The position numbers were made by a program, and so were the translations under genes. From Candidatus Gastranaerophilales bacterium (GTDB lineage Bacteria; Cyanobacteriota; Vampirovibrionia; Gastranaerophilales; Gastranaerophilaceae), in contig CALUPY010000005.1 in the NCBI GenBank assembly GCA_944322755.1, positions 33,213 to 97,212 of the forward strand: a DNA stretch of 64,000 bases, written 5' to 3'. This document shows positions 55,593-64,000 of this stretch, piece after piece. Under the pieces are notes generated by a model that worked only from the letters and a program-made list of their open reading frames with translations, was not told the origin of the DNA and made no database searches. How positions within the stretch are numbered: position 1 is the first letter of the stretch; the number at the start of each line of letters is the position of its first letter.

Positions 55593-57274
55593 TGAGCAGT
55601 GAATATTTATATTGGCAGGATTTTTTTAAATCCGGGTCTTTTCAGAAAAATTTAATAAAACTAAAAAAGAGATTACGCGGAAAAAGCGTAGTGTTTTACT
55701 GTAACGGCATATATTTTGACGCACTGACCGAGGTGTACAATCTTTCGGAATATTTTAATGTTTCAGGAATTTCTGATTTACGCTACGAAACTTCAAAGCA
55801 GGAAACATACAAAAATTTTAAATGCATTTTGCCGTCGAATTTGAAAAATGCAAAGATAGATTACATCATTATTTCCTCTCCTAATCCGGATTTTATCAAA
55901 AATTATTTACAAAAGAATAATATTGTAAAAAAATCAGTAAAAATCATTCCATTATACAAAGAAAGACGGCATTTCTTCACAAAAGCGGCCAGTGCAATAC
56001 AATATCTCATTCAGACAAAAGACTTTCTAAAATCGCTGAAATACTATATTTTTTGCTCAAAAGAAGAGATAAAGACAAAACTTAATTATGAAAAAGTTCT
56101 CTCAAAACTTAAATCTAAAGCGAATGCTGGCGAAAAAATCAGGGCTGTTTTTGTATGCGAGGAAAACCAGAAATGGGGTTATCAGTTTGTATACGAGCTT
56201 ATGAAGGGCGACAGCCGGTTTGAGGTTCTGCCCGTTGTTCTTTATCCGATTATTACAAAAAACAGGATAGAGTTTACACAGGAGAAAAACAAAGAATTTT
56301 TTAATAAACAGGGTATCGAAACCATTGACGGATATGACTACGAAAAGCAGGCAAATATAGATTTAAAATATTTTGAGCCTGACCTTGTGTTTTACCAGCA
56401 GCCGTGGTATCTGGAAGGTGAAAATCATCCCGTAAACCTCTCAAAATATGCTCTCACAATGATGATACCCTACGGATACACGACCCTTAACGAAAACAGC
56501 TGGGGCTCAGACGCTGTAAAAAGGGTATATAAAAACCTCTGGCGTTTTTTTTCAGAAAGTCCGTATCACAACAAATTTTATGAAAAAGCAGCAGGTATGA
56601 GGCACAGAGACAACCTGACCGCCACAGGCACGCCAAAGCTGGATTATTACAGAAAGCCGGTGCAACCGGAGTTTGAAGCTTTATGGAAAGGCAAAAAGAA
56701 CCGTATAATCTGGGCACCGCACCATTCAATAAAAAATCACGGGCTTGCGATGTCCAATTTTGAAGAATACGCAGGGTTTATGCTGGATTTTGCAAAAAAC
56801 AATCCTGATTATTCCTTTGTTCTAAAGCCCCATCCTGCGCTGAAAAATAGCTGTGCCGCCTGCGGATTTATGACAGAGGCGGAATATGATTCTTATATGG
56901 ACGAATGGAACGGACTTGAGAATGCAAGTGTTTATACGGACGGTGCTTATTTCGATATTTTTAAAACTTCTGACGTGCTTGTAACCGACTGTTCATCGTT
57001 TCTTGCTGAATATTTTCCGTCAGAGAAGCCAATAATACTATTGGACAGACCAGCGCGCGCGCCGTTTGACGAGTTCGGAAGAAGGCTTGAGAAAGGGTTC
57101 TATAAGGTTCAAACGCCGTTGGAACTGAAAAAACTTTTAAATCTGCTTTTGACAGAAAAAAAAGACAGCCTGAAGGACATACGTCTTTCTCTGCTGAAAA
57201 ATGAGTTTTTTCTGCCGGAAAAAAGCTCGTCAGAAACGATTATGGATTTTTTAGTATTTTGTATTAATCATTGA
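55592..57274 (+). CDS. CDP-glycerol/ribitol glycerophosphotransferase-like protein with N-terminal Rossmann module
   Basis: 560 aa. Residues about 30-130 resemble the stand-alone protein at 63170 (VVFYCNG..., a VSGISDLRYE strand and IIISSPN). From about 185 on it resembles the TagB/TagF-type transferase domain (PF04464): VFVCEENQKWGYQF, TGTPKLDYY, IIWAPHHS, FVLKPHP and VLVTDCSSFLAEYF. Such enzymes polymerise or prime polyol-phosphate chains from CDP-polyols. It converges on the acetyltransferase with an 11-bp overlap. Confidence 0.8.
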   Translation: MSSEYLYWQDFFKSGSFQKNLIKLKKRLRGKSVVFYCNGIYFDALTEVYNLSEYFNVSGISDLRYETSKQETYKNFKCILPSNLKNAKIDYIIISSPNPDFIKNYLQKNNIVKKSVKIIPLYKERRHFFTKAASAIQYLIQTKDFLKSLKYYIFCSKEEIKTKLNYEKVLSKLKSKANAGEKIRAVFVCEENQKWGYQFVYELMKGDSRFEVLPVVLYPIITKNRIEFTQEKNKEFFNKQGIETIDGYDYEKQANIDLKYFEPDLVFYQQPWYLEGENHPVNLSKYALTMMIPYGYTTLNENSWGSDAVKRVYKNLWRFFSESPYHNKFYEKAAGMRHRDNLTATGTPKLDYYRKPVQPEFEALWKGKKNRIIWAPHHSIKNHGLAMSNFEEYAGFMLDFAKNNPDYSFVLKPHPALKNSCAACGFMTEAEYDSYMDEWNGLENASVYTDGAYFDIFKTSDVLVTDCSSFLAEYFPSEKPIILLDRPARAPFDEFGRRLEKGFYKVQTPLELKKLLNLLLTEKKDSLKDIRLSLLKNEFFLPEKSSSETIMDFLVFCINH

Positions 57275-58004
57275 AATATAAAGAATCTTTATATTTTTCA
57301 AATTTTTCTGTTCCAAATCTATGCCAGTTTATACCGGTTTTTATAACTTTTGCAGGTATGCCTGCCAGTATACAATTCGGTTCTGAAAATTTTTTTGTCA
57401 CAATTGCACCTGCTCCCACAACACAGTTGTCAGGGATTTTACTTCCTTTTAATATTTTTACACTCTCTGCAATCCAGACATGATTTCCGATTTCTACATT
57501 TTCAGGTTGATTTAATATTCCTTTTGTTTTTTCATCAAATATTGTATGTCCGTCTCCGTTTCTGATAACCAATCCCCTACTAAACAAACAATCATTTCCT
57601 ATTGTTATTTTGTAGCCGGAAGTTCTTTGGGTTGAAATTAGAATTTCATTTACTGAAAACATTTTTCCAATTGATACGAAACTGGAATCACCACAATATA
57701 TATCCATATTTTTAATTATATTAATGCCTTTTTTGATTATAACCCTGTTGTTATTTCCTAAAAATAGGATATTCAGGCTTTTTATATTTCTTGGTTCATG
57801 TATTTCAACATAATTATTTTGTCCGCAATATATGATTTTAATTTTTTTTCGATATCCATGAGGAATACCCCCTCCGAAAAGCCTTGCTGCGCTTGACTTT
57901 GGGAAGAATGTAACTGAGTTGTTATTTTTGTAAACCAATTGATTTATATAAAACAATATTTTTTTATTATTATGTTTTAAAAACAAAAGTACTTTGTATT
58001 TCAT
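57264..58004 (-). CDS. Left-handed beta-helix acyltransferase (hexapeptide family)
   Basis: 246 aa. The C-terminal half is a hexapeptide-repeat acetyltransferase: ITIGNDCLFSRGLVIRNGDGH, VEIGNHVWIAESVKILKGSKI and CVVGAGAIVTKKF, ending ILAGIPAKVIK, as in CatB/WbbJ-type sugar O-acetyltransferases. A His in the NGDGH motif is the likely catalytic base. The N-terminal 45 residues are not recognised. Probable role: O-acetylation of the surface glycan. Confidence 0.86.
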   Translation of the reverse strand: MKYKVLLFLKHNNKKILFYINQLVYKNNNSVTFFPKSSAARLFGGGIPHGYRKKIKIIYCGQNNYVEIHEPRNIKSLNILFLGNNNRVIIKKGINIIKNMDIYCGDSSFVSIGKMFSVNEILISTQRTSGYKITIGNDCLFSRGLVIRNGDGHTIFDEKTKGILNQPENVEIGNHVWIAESVKILKGSKIPDNCVVGAGAIVTKKFSEPNCILAGIPAKVIKTGINWHRFGTEKFEKYKDSLYFND

Positions 58005-58014
58005 TACAATTAAC

Positions 58015-59154
58015 CTATTTTATACATTCCTTTGGTATTGCATACAAAACGGATTCAACATATCTTCCTGAATAATGTGCAAAATGCAGCTCATAGTCTA
58101 TGAGCAATTCCTTTAGGTATAAAGGAATTGAATAGAACTGTTCATCTGTATGGTAAATGGAGATGGCGAGCTGCGGACGATGAGTTTTTATCACATTTTC
58201 CGCCCCTCTTAAAACAGGCATTTCTGCATTTTCTACATCCAGTTTAATAAAATCAATTTTCACATTTCGCTCTTTTGCAAAACTGTCAATGGATGTAGTG
58301 TTTATTTTTATTATTTTATGCGGTCTTGTGACTCCAGGTTTTGCTTCTACAATTGCAGAGCCCAGTGTCGCCTGGGTTTCTTCCCTGAATTCGAGAGTTG
58401 TATCTTCGCTCCAGAGGCCTTTGTTTATAATTTCAATTTTCTTATCATTCTTTACTACTGTATCGATAAGGTCTGTTTTAAATGAATCATAGCAGGGTTC
58501 AAACATAAATATTTTTTCGCAATTTTTAAACTCTTCCGAAAATATAACCGAAGTGAATCCGTCAAAACCTCCGCCGTCTACCACCGTTTTTATTGCGTCT
58601 TTGTTTATATATTCTAGATAATGTTCTTTTGGCATTGAATCTGACATATACCGCTGCGGATAATTTTTGTTAAAATATTCCTGTATTTCCGGAAGATATT
58701 TGACTCTGTCACTTCTGATTTTTGCAATAAATTTGTAGAGCTCTCTGTCCTGTTCTGTTGAGAATACTGATGCGGATTTTTCCACGTCCCGGATTTTTTT
58801 TTCTGTTTTTTCTTCAAGAGCACTGAAGGTTTCTTTATCCATAAGATATATGTTTTTTATGCCGAATCTTTTAAGTATAAGCTCAAGAAAGTATCTGGCT
58901 GAATAAGAGGCAACAATCACTGAATCTATTTCTCCTTTATGTAGCGGAAGCTCTTTTCCAAGATATAGAGGCAGTCCTTTAAATTCTCCGGATTTTTTTG
59001 TATCAGCAAAAAACTTTATTGTTACATCTTTTCTTGTTTCTTTGAGTATATCGCAGATTTTTCCTGCAATATTATTGCTTCCGTAAATACATACCTTTGC
59101 ATCTTTTTTTATATTTTCAAAAAATTTTTCCGTTAATTTGTCTTTCGTAATCAT
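58015..59154 (-). CDS. FkbM-family methyltransferase with Rossmann-like N-domain
   Basis: 379 aa from the ATG at 59154 (AGAGG upstream); a TTG at 59160 is the alternative. The N-domain VCIYGSNNIAGKI ... FFADTKKSGEFKG parallels the gene at 54477. FkbM core: TVVDGGGFDGFTS, FMFEPCYDS, IDFIKLDVENAEM and QLAISIYHT. The last 120 residues are very similar in the two genes (SIPLYLKELL vs SIPVYLNEIL), indicating duplication within the locus. Acceptor unknown. Confidence 0.85.
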   Translation of the reverse strand: MITKDKLTEKFFENIKKDAKVCIYGSNNIAGKICDILKETRKDVTIKFFADTKKSGEFKGLPLYLGKELPLHKGEIDSVIVASYSARYFLELILKRFGIKNIYLMDKETFSALEEKTEKKIRDVEKSASVFSTEQDRELYKFIAKIRSDRVKYLPEIQEYFNKNYPQRYMSDSMPKEHYLEYINKDAIKTVVDGGGFDGFTSVIFSEEFKNCEKIFMFEPCYDSFKTDLIDTVVKNDKKIEIINKGLWSEDTTLEFREETQATLGSAIVEAKPGVTRPHKIIKINTTSIDSFAKERNVKIDFIKLDVENAEMPVLRGAENVIKTHRPQLAISIYHTDEQFYSIPLYLKELLIDYELHFAHYSGRYVESVLYAIPKECIK

Positions 59155-59190
59155 CCACAACCTCTATTCATTATTAATAATTTAAATATA

Positions 59191-60189
59191 TCATAAGACT
59201 TCTGCTACCAGAACAGTGTCCTCCAGTATTCTGTTTTTTGCCGCTTTTCTGATTTTGAATTTGTATCCGAGATTTAATTCTTCAATCTTTGTTTTTATTG
59301 TAAAGAAATCAATTCCTGAATGATATATAGCAATAAGCAATGCTGGTTTTTGTGTCTTTATTGTATTCATTGCTCCTTTTAAAAAGTCCTGTTCTGCGCC
59401 TTCTACATCTACTTTTACTAAACCGACGTCCAGATTTTCTCTTTCAACAAATTCATCCAGCGTCGTAATTTGTATTTTTTCCTGAACAGTGTCGTTATTT
59501 TTTATTATATCATTCCTGATTGTGCTACCTACTCCGGTCGGTTCATAGATATTTATAATACACTCTCTGTTTTCCGCCCCGAGAGCTAGTTTTTGGGGGA
59601 TTATCTTTTTTGTATGATTCAATTCTATGGTTTTTAACAGGTCTTTGTAGTTGCTTTCAACCGGCTCGAATACGTAAACGGATTTGTCTGTGTAATCAGA
59701 AAATACCACGGCTGTATCTCCTATGAATCCTCCGACATCAATGATATTTTTTGTTCTGATGTTCTTTTTGTTTTTGAATTCGTCTATGAAATATTTGTCA
59801 AAAAAGATTTCATTATTGAAGTGTGCACGGGAGAGCAAATATTTTCCGTACCTAAATCCCTGTTTCTCTTTTTTCAAGCTCAGCTTTTTAATATTGTCAG
59901 CCGCTTTCAGTCTCAGTATCTCCGGTAAGCTGTTAGTAAAAATTTTCTTATTTTTAAATATATAAGCTTTTATTCTGTATAAAATTGTTTCTACTGTTTT
60001 TATACTCTTTTTATCAAGTCCGCTGCACAGCCGCTTCCTGCAGGTTTCATAGTCTTTGTCTTTAAATATTTCGACAAAAGTTCCTTCGCTGTTGTCTGTG
60101 CCTTTTATTAAAAATTCCTCGTTTTTTCCCAGTGATGTAAGGGTAGAGCTGAAAAACTTTTTTATTATTAATAAAATATCATACTTCAT
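59191..60189 (-). CDS. FkbM-family methyltransferase
   Basis: 332 aa. The SAM-binding motif is NIIDVGGFIGDTA (about 147-159), followed by VYVFEPVESN, GLVKVDVEGAEQDF and ALLIAIYHSG. The N-terminal 140 residues are helical and lack the Rossmann module of the other two FkbM proteins. It overlaps the preceding transferase gene by 11 bp. A strong GAAGGGAA Shine-Dalgarno is present. Confidence 0.84.
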   Translation of the reverse strand: MKYDILLIIKKFFSSTLTSLGKNEEFLIKGTDNSEGTFVEIFKDKDYETCRKRLCSGLDKKSIKTVETILYRIKAYIFKNKKIFTNSLPEILRLKAADNIKKLSLKKEKQGFRYGKYLLSRAHFNNEIFFDKYFIDEFKNKKNIRTKNIIDVGGFIGDTAVVFSDYTDKSVYVFEPVESNYKDLLKTIELNHTKKIIPQKLALGAENRECIINIYEPTGVGSTIRNDIIKNNDTVQEKIQITTLDEFVERENLDVGLVKVDVEGAEQDFLKGAMNTIKTQKPALLIAIYHSGIDFFTIKTKIEELNLGYKFKIRKAAKNRILEDTVLVAEVL

Positions 60190-61369
60190 AAATTTCCCTT
60201 CCGGCAGCGAGTTTTTCTATCAAATCAACGGTTCTTTCCGCAGCATGCCCGTCGTCAATACAGCCTTTTTCTTCTAAAAACTTTTGTGTTTTTTCTAAAT
60301 AGATTTTATCATCAAAATCAAGAATCGTTTTTTTGAGTTCTTCATTGTTTTTTATTATAGGAAAAGGTGTGCTTTCCAGCGGATAATAGAAGCCTCTTTC
60401 GTTATTATATTTTTCAATATCGCTGGCATAGATAAATGCAGGTTTTTTCGAGAGCATAAAATCGAAAATACAGCTTGAATAATCCGTAATTAAAATATCA
60501 GAAACAGCCATAAGACCCTGCATATCATCAAAATGGGTAAAATCAAAAATCCTTTCCGTGTTTTTGATTTTTTTTCTGCACACTATATCTGTTCTCGGAT
60601 GAAACCTCAATGCAAGAATAAATTGCGCATTGTATTTTTCATTCAATGAATCAAGCAGCAATTCATAATTCATATCAAAACAGTCTGTCCTTGAATTTTC
60701 TCTGAAGGTAGGTGCATAAAGTACAATTTTTTTGTCATTTATATTCGTACGGATATATTCTGAAATTTTTGTTTTAATATCTTCCTTATTCAAACAGTGT
60801 GGTGAACTTTCAAAAAATATATCATTTCTCGGGTGTCCTAGTTTATATATTTTTTTGTCAAACACCAGAGATTTTCTGTACACATCTGTTTCAAAATCAC
60901 TGTTAGAAATAAAAATATCTACGTCTATAAGCTTTTTTTGATTGTATAACCGGTCTTTTTCTGTTGCTCCTATCCTTTTTATCCCGAGGGAACCGTGCCA
61001 GGTATCTATAAAAATTTGATTTTTCTTTTTATAATTATACTTTTCCAATCCGAAATAAGAGTTAGAAATGCATATTTTTGCAGTGGATATGTAATACAAG
61101 AGTTTGAATATATTTTTGTCAGTAACAACTTTTATTCTTTCCGGAAAGTCCTGATTTGTAATCATATTTTCACGTGTAATCCAGATAAGCTCGTAATTCT
61201 TGTCCCGTCTCAAAAGTTCATCAGCTATGTATCTGGGGTTGCAGTCATAGCCGTATTTGAACGGCTGATGTAAAACTATTCTGCTTTCTTTTTTCTTTAT
61301 AAAAGACAAAAGAAACAGATAACTGTTTATAACACTGTAGTAAATAAAAAATATAATAGAATGTTTCAT
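60179..61369 (-). CDS. CDP-glycerol glycerophosphotransferase family protein
   Basis: 396 aa. A short N-terminal hydrophobic anchor (about 5-24) precedes the PF04464 domain: DTWHGSLGIKRIG, LGHPRNDIFF, VLYAPTFREN, RFHPR and ILITDYSSCIFDFML. TagB/TarB/TarL-type enzymes transfer polyol-phosphate from CDP-polyols onto a lipid-linked acceptor or a growing chain. The 4-bp overlap (ATGA) with the upstream SDR gene indicates coupled expression. Confidence 0.9.
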   Translation of the reverse strand: MKHSIIFFIYYSVINSYLFLLSFIKKKESRIVLHQPFKYGYDCNPRYIADELLRRDKNYELIWITRENMITNQDFPERIKVVTDKNIFKLLYYISTAKICISNSYFGLEKYNYKKKNQIFIDTWHGSLGIKRIGATEKDRLYNQKKLIDVDIFISNSDFETDVYRKSLVFDKKIYKLGHPRNDIFFESSPHCLNKEDIKTKISEYIRTNINDKKIVLYAPTFRENSRTDCFDMNYELLLDSLNEKYNAQFILALRFHPRTDIVCRKKIKNTERIFDFTHFDDMQGLMAVSDILITDYSSCIFDFMLSKKPAFIYASDIEKYNNERGFYYPLESTPFPIIKNNEELKKTILDFDDKIYLEKTQKFLEEKGCIDDGHAAERTVDLIEKLAAGREIYEV

Positions 61370-62418
61370 TTTTTATATTCTTCTTCCAGACTTTCTATTG
61401 TCCTTGCAAACATTTCTTCAATTCTCGTAGTTGCTCTCCAGCCCAGTGACTCCAGTTTTTCAGAATTGAGCTTTATGTGTATTTTTTCATTGTACCCTCT
61501 GTTTTTGTCAGATATCTCATATACAACATTCAGCCCGTACTTCTTTGCAAGCATTTCTGCCATATCTTTTATTGATATTCCTGTATCATAGTTTGCTACA
61601 TTATATGCATTGCCGTTTTCGCCTTTTATAAGGATTGTAAGAATTGCGCTGACCGCGTCAGTAAGGTAGCAGTAGTTTTTGTAAGAACTTCCGTCTGTAT
61701 GCAGCACTATGTCTTTTTTCTCAATTACACTCCTGCAAAACTGCGCAAATACCCTGTTTTCATCTTTTGATATTCCTACGCCGAATGTCTGGGTCAAGCG
61801 GGCTATTTTTGTATTTAAGCCGTATTCTTGCGAAAAAGAAACGCAAATATTTTCTGCTGTCTTTTTACTCAAAGAATAAACATTTCTTACATTCAGAGGA
61901 TTCAATACGCCTAAATTTGTTTCTTTTATGTCTGCTAATGCTTCATCTGTTTGTCCGTATATTTCTATTGAGGAGAGAAAGACAAATGAGTCTGCTTTTG
62001 TTTTTAATGCATATTTCAGCAGATTCAGTGTACCGTTTATGGTGGTTTGTGCAACTTCAACGGGTTTTGAGATTATTTCTTTTGAGGCAGTTGTGCCTGC
62101 TCCGTGGATTATGTAGTCTGCGTGTTTTTCATATTTTACTGGCTCTGTTATGTCCTGTACAATGATTTCAAGGTTTGGATTTTCGAGTACACAGCAGAAA
62201 ACCTCTTTCGCCTTCTGTTCATTTCGTACCATTGCAATGACTTTTATATCAAGGTTTTTAAGTCTGTTTGCACACAAAAGACCGAGCACAATCTCGCTCC
62301 CGATAAGCCCTGTTGCACCCGTCACAAGAATAGTTTTTCCGGCAAAACCTTCAAAAATTCTTTCCTTTGCCAGCTCTTCCAAATCCCTTTGTCTTATTGT
62401 ATTTTTTGTCTCAAACAT
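61366..62418 (-). CDS. NAD-dependent epimerase/dehydratase (extended SDR)
   Basis: 350 aa. Rossmann motif TGATGLIG (about 34-41), then IIHGAG, LSSIEIYG and the catalytic YSLSK (Y...K). It resembles sugar-nucleotide epimerases/dehydratases (GalE/RfbB type). It sits 9 bp after a TarI-like cytidylyltransferase. In some systems an SDR paired with TarI reduces ribulose-5-P, but that role is only a possibility, because extended SDRs usually act on NDP-sugars. Confidence 0.85.
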   Translation of the reverse strand: MFETKNTIRQRDLEELAKERIFEGFAGKTILVTGATGLIGSEIVLGLLCANRLKNLDIKVIAMVRNEQKAKEVFCCVLENPNLEIIVQDITEPVKYEKHADYIIHGAGTTASKEIISKPVEVAQTTINGTLNLLKYALKTKADSFVFLSSIEIYGQTDEALADIKETNLGVLNPLNVRNVYSLSKKTAENICVSFSQEYGLNTKIARLTQTFGVGISKDENRVFAQFCRSVIEKKDIVLHTDGSSYKNYCYLTDAVSAILTILIKGENGNAYNVANYDTGISIKDMAEMLAKKYGLNVVYEISDKNRGYNEKIHIKLNSEKLESLGWRATTRIEEMFARTIESLEEEYKK

Positions 62419-62427
62419 TAATATCCC

Positions 62428-63168
62428 TTACTTTAGTGCCATCTCCTGCAATTCGGTTTCTTCAATAAATTTCAGTATTCCCTGCAAAATATATACATCC
62501 TGCGGAGTTGTGATTTTTATATTGCCGAAATTCCCTTTCACAAGATGTGTTTCTCTGCCGAGTTTGTGAAACAGCGTGCAAGAATCTACTATATCCGTAT
62601 ATTTTGTATCAGTTTTTCGGATTTTTTCGTGCGCTTCTATTATTTCGCCCAGTCTGAAACTCTGCGGTGCCTGCGCAGCATAAGTCTCTCTTCTCACCGG
62701 TACTTCTCTCGGTGTATGCCCGTCCCCGCTTATGAGAATGGTTTCATAGCAGGGTGTTGAAGTTATACCTGTTCCGTTTTCGTTCACACTTTTTATATTT
62801 TCAGAGATAACTCTTCTGGTAATAACCGGTCTTACGCCGTCATGAATCAGGACTACTGAGTCCTCCGGGTTTTCTTCTGCCGCGGCAGTGAGTGCTTTGT
62901 AAATAGACTCCTGCGCTGTTTCTCCGCCCTCTACAATTTTTTGCACCTTGTCTATTTCATACTCTCTGACAAGTTTTTCTGTGTAATCAATATACTCAGA
63001 AAGCATTGATATATAAATTTTATCAATTTCCGGATGCTGCTGGAAATGAGACAGTGTATGTATCAGGATGGGTTTTTTATTTATCTCCAGAAACTGTTTA
63101 GGGATAGAATCAGGCGCACCGTTCAGTCTCTGTCCTCTGCCGCCTGCAAAAATTATTGCAATATTCAT
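62428..63168 (-). CDS. IspD/TarI-family cytidylyltransferase
   Basis: 246 aa from the ATG at 63168; a TTG at 63177 is an alternative. The nucleotidyltransferase motif FAGGRGQRLNG is followed by IPKQFL, VVLIHDGVRPVI, RRETYAAQAPQSFR and KITTPQDV. This shape fits both IspD (MEP pathway) and TarI (CTP + ribitol-5-P to CDP-ribitol). Its position next to polyol-phosphate transferases favours TarI-like activity in glycan synthesis. Its start follows the upstream TAA by 1 nt. Confidence 0.85.
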   Translation of the reverse strand: MNIAIIFAGGRGQRLNGAPDSIPKQFLEINKKPILIHTLSHFQQHPEIDKIYISMLSEYIDYTEKLVREYEIDKVQKIVEGGETAQESIYKALTAAAEENPEDSVVLIHDGVRPVITRRVISENIKSVNENGTGITSTPCYETILISGDGHTPREVPVRRETYAAQAPQSFRLGEIIEAHEKIRKTDTKYTDIVDSCTLFHKLGRETHLVKGNFGNIKITTPQDVYILQGILKFIEETELQEMALK

Positions 63169-63169
63169 C

Positions 63170-63565
63170 TTACTCAAATATCTCTTTCAATAATGTCAAA
63201 AAGGGTTTGTCCACAAGCGGAAGGACTTTTATTTTTGTCCCTTTAAATACATTGTTTTTAAAATCATCCATTATGCCAAGAAATTTCAGCGTGGAAATGA
63301 GAATGTAATCAGGTTTGTAATCAACGATTTTTTCCAGCGGTATAATTTTGTATCCGAAAGACTCTCTTCCTTCTTCTTCTGTGGTATATTTTCTGTCTGA
63401 GACACCAATGATGTTCAGGTTTGACAAATCGTAGTTTTCTTTAATTTTTTGAAACAGCAGTCCGGTACCGTATATAACAACTGTCTTGTTTTTCAGCTTT
63501 TTGTTAAGTTTTACCAGCTGTTTTTCAAATTTATACTCTTTTAGCTGCTCTAATAACTCATCCAT
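63170..63565 (-). CDS. Stand-alone Rossmann-like domain protein of the glycan locus
   Basis: 131 aa. Residues about 28-110 contain VVIYGTG, IIGVSDRKY, PLEKIVDYKPDYILIST and a closing LPLVDKPF. They resemble the N-terminal modules of the proteins at 55592, 54477 and 58015. It is the first gene of the minus-strand glycan operon, with a strong AGGGAG Shine-Dalgarno. The module looks like a nucleotide-binding or sugar-nucleotide-sensing domain; function unknown. Confidence 0.7.
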   Translation of the reverse strand: MDELLEQLKEYKFEKQLVKLNKKLKNKTVVIYGTGLLFQKIKENYDLSNLNIIGVSDRKYTTEEEGRESFGYKIIPLEKIVDYKPDYILISTLKFLGIMDDFKNNVFKGTKIKVLPLVDKPFLTLLKEIFE

Positions 63566-63634
63566 ATTTAAACTCCCTAGATATCTTAAAAAATTATAGC
63601 CTAAGTGTCTGCAGTGTGCAAATTGTTAAATACT

Positions 63635-63662
63635 ATAAAAGACTACCGAAGTAGTCTTTTAT
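63635..63662 (-). terminator. Terminator of tRNA-Leu
   Basis: ATAAAAGACTAC and GTAGTCTTTTAT form a 12-bp perfect stem with a 4-nt loop, just past the tRNA 3' end. The T run suits either strand. Confidence 0.8.
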
Positions 63663-63665
63663 AAA

Positions 63666-63750
63666 TGGTGGGCCCGGAGAGACTCGAACTCTCACAGATT
63701 TCTCCGCTAGATCCTAAGTCTAGTGCGTCTACCAATTTCGCCACAGGCCC
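63666..63750 (-). tRNA. tRNA-Leu (anticodon UAG)
   Basis: 85 nt including an encoded CCA. The acceptor stem GGGCCTG pairs with CGGGCCC plus discriminator A. The anticodon stem CTAGA/TCTAG holds loop CTTAGGA, giving anticodon UAG (reads CUA and other CUN codons). A long variable arm of the Leu type and a GTTCGAGT T-loop are present. Confidence 0.96.
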
Positions 63751-64000
63751 ATATTAGATTTTCAATGCTTGGACTGTGCATCTACCACCTCTCCTCAAAG
63801 TGACATTTAGTCACTTTATCGTCGGCAGAGTGCCACAGGCCCATATTAGATTTTCAATGCCTGGACTGTGCATCTACCACCTCTCCTCAAAGTGACATTT
63901 AGTCACTTTATCGTCGGCAGAGTGCCACAGGCCCATATTAGATTTTCAATGCTTGGACTGTGCATCTACCACCTCTCCTCAAAGTGACATTTAGTCACTT
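63751..64000. repeat. 92-bp tandem repeat containing the tRNA-Leu 5' end
   Basis: Units begin at about 63751, 63843 and 63935 (the last cut by the window end), with one base difference between units 1 and 2. Each unit ends with CCACAGGCCC, the complement of tRNA positions 1-10. Each also holds a perfect 8-bp hairpin AAAGTGAC/GTCACTTT and a segment whose minus strand reads TGGTAGATGCAC, close to the tRNA D-arm. No gene is visible here. Confidence 0.9.

Noticed and set aside
61366..62418. Naming the SDR as TarJ (ribulose-5-P reductase)
   Set aside because: TarJ is a medium-chain dehydrogenase; this is an extended SDR with TGATGLIG and YSLSK motifs.
63751..64000. CRISPR array
   Set aside because: The whole 92-bp unit is repeated head to tail with no variable spacers.

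Overview
The window is AT-rich bacterial chromosome from an organism with an outer-membrane-type protein set (Lgt, a lipobox lipoprotein, a SPOR protein, a lysophospholipid-acyltransferase-like enzyme). Three features suggest a non-photosynthetic relative of Cyanobacteria (Melainabacteria/Vampirovibrionia, Gastranaerophilales-like): an ArgZ-type arginine dihydrolase next to a free LOR/SDH domain, several lineage-restricted membrane proteins, and a CDP-polyol/FkbM glycan locus. This placement is inference; no rRNA is present.

Layout. Positions 1-28333 are almost entirely two giant, divergently transcribed paralogous genes. The minus-strand gene (start 15944, running off the left edge, at least 5314 codons) and the plus-strand gene (16391-28333, 3980 aa) both begin with a FliD-like (flagellar filament cap, HAP2) N-terminus followed by a long array of Flagellin_IN-like repeats. 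The plus gene also ends in a FliD_C-like region. The minus gene continues into seven GLUG-type modules. They share a 446-bp divergent control region with mirror-image promoters and leaders whose Shine-Dalgarno sequences lie in hairpins. No other flagellar gene is in the window.

Positions 28379-37910 hold housekeeping genes (rnhB, rbgA, rplS, an acyltransferase, an M29 aminopeptidase), a phosphatase-like protein, a TPR protein, a thioesterase, a putative metallopeptidase, and a GC-rich nested palindromic repeat island (35380-35706). Positions 38190-42975 hold a candidate structured small RNA, a low-complexity helical protein, and a minus-strand operon of a ClpX-type zinc finger, a HEAT-like protein, ruvX and a DUF1292 protein. 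Positions 43096-48250 are a plus-strand stretch: TPR lipoprotein, lgt and a Cys-rich mini-protein, then a candidate leader/sRNA, NAD synthetase, a free LOR/SDH domain and an arginine dihydrolase. Positions 48295-52452 (minus) carry two small membrane proteins, a SPOR protein, a DUF366 protein, queC and a HEAT protein.

Positions 52617-63565 contain a DUF1893-membrane fusion and a surface-glycan locus: three FkbM methyltransferases, two CDP-glycerol/ribitol-phosphate transferases, a hexapeptide acetyltransferase, an SDR and an IspD/TarI cytidylyltransferase. Together these could make and modify a polyol-phosphate glycan. The window ends with tRNA-Leu(UAG) and a 92-bp tandem repeat that copies the first 10 nt of that tRNA.
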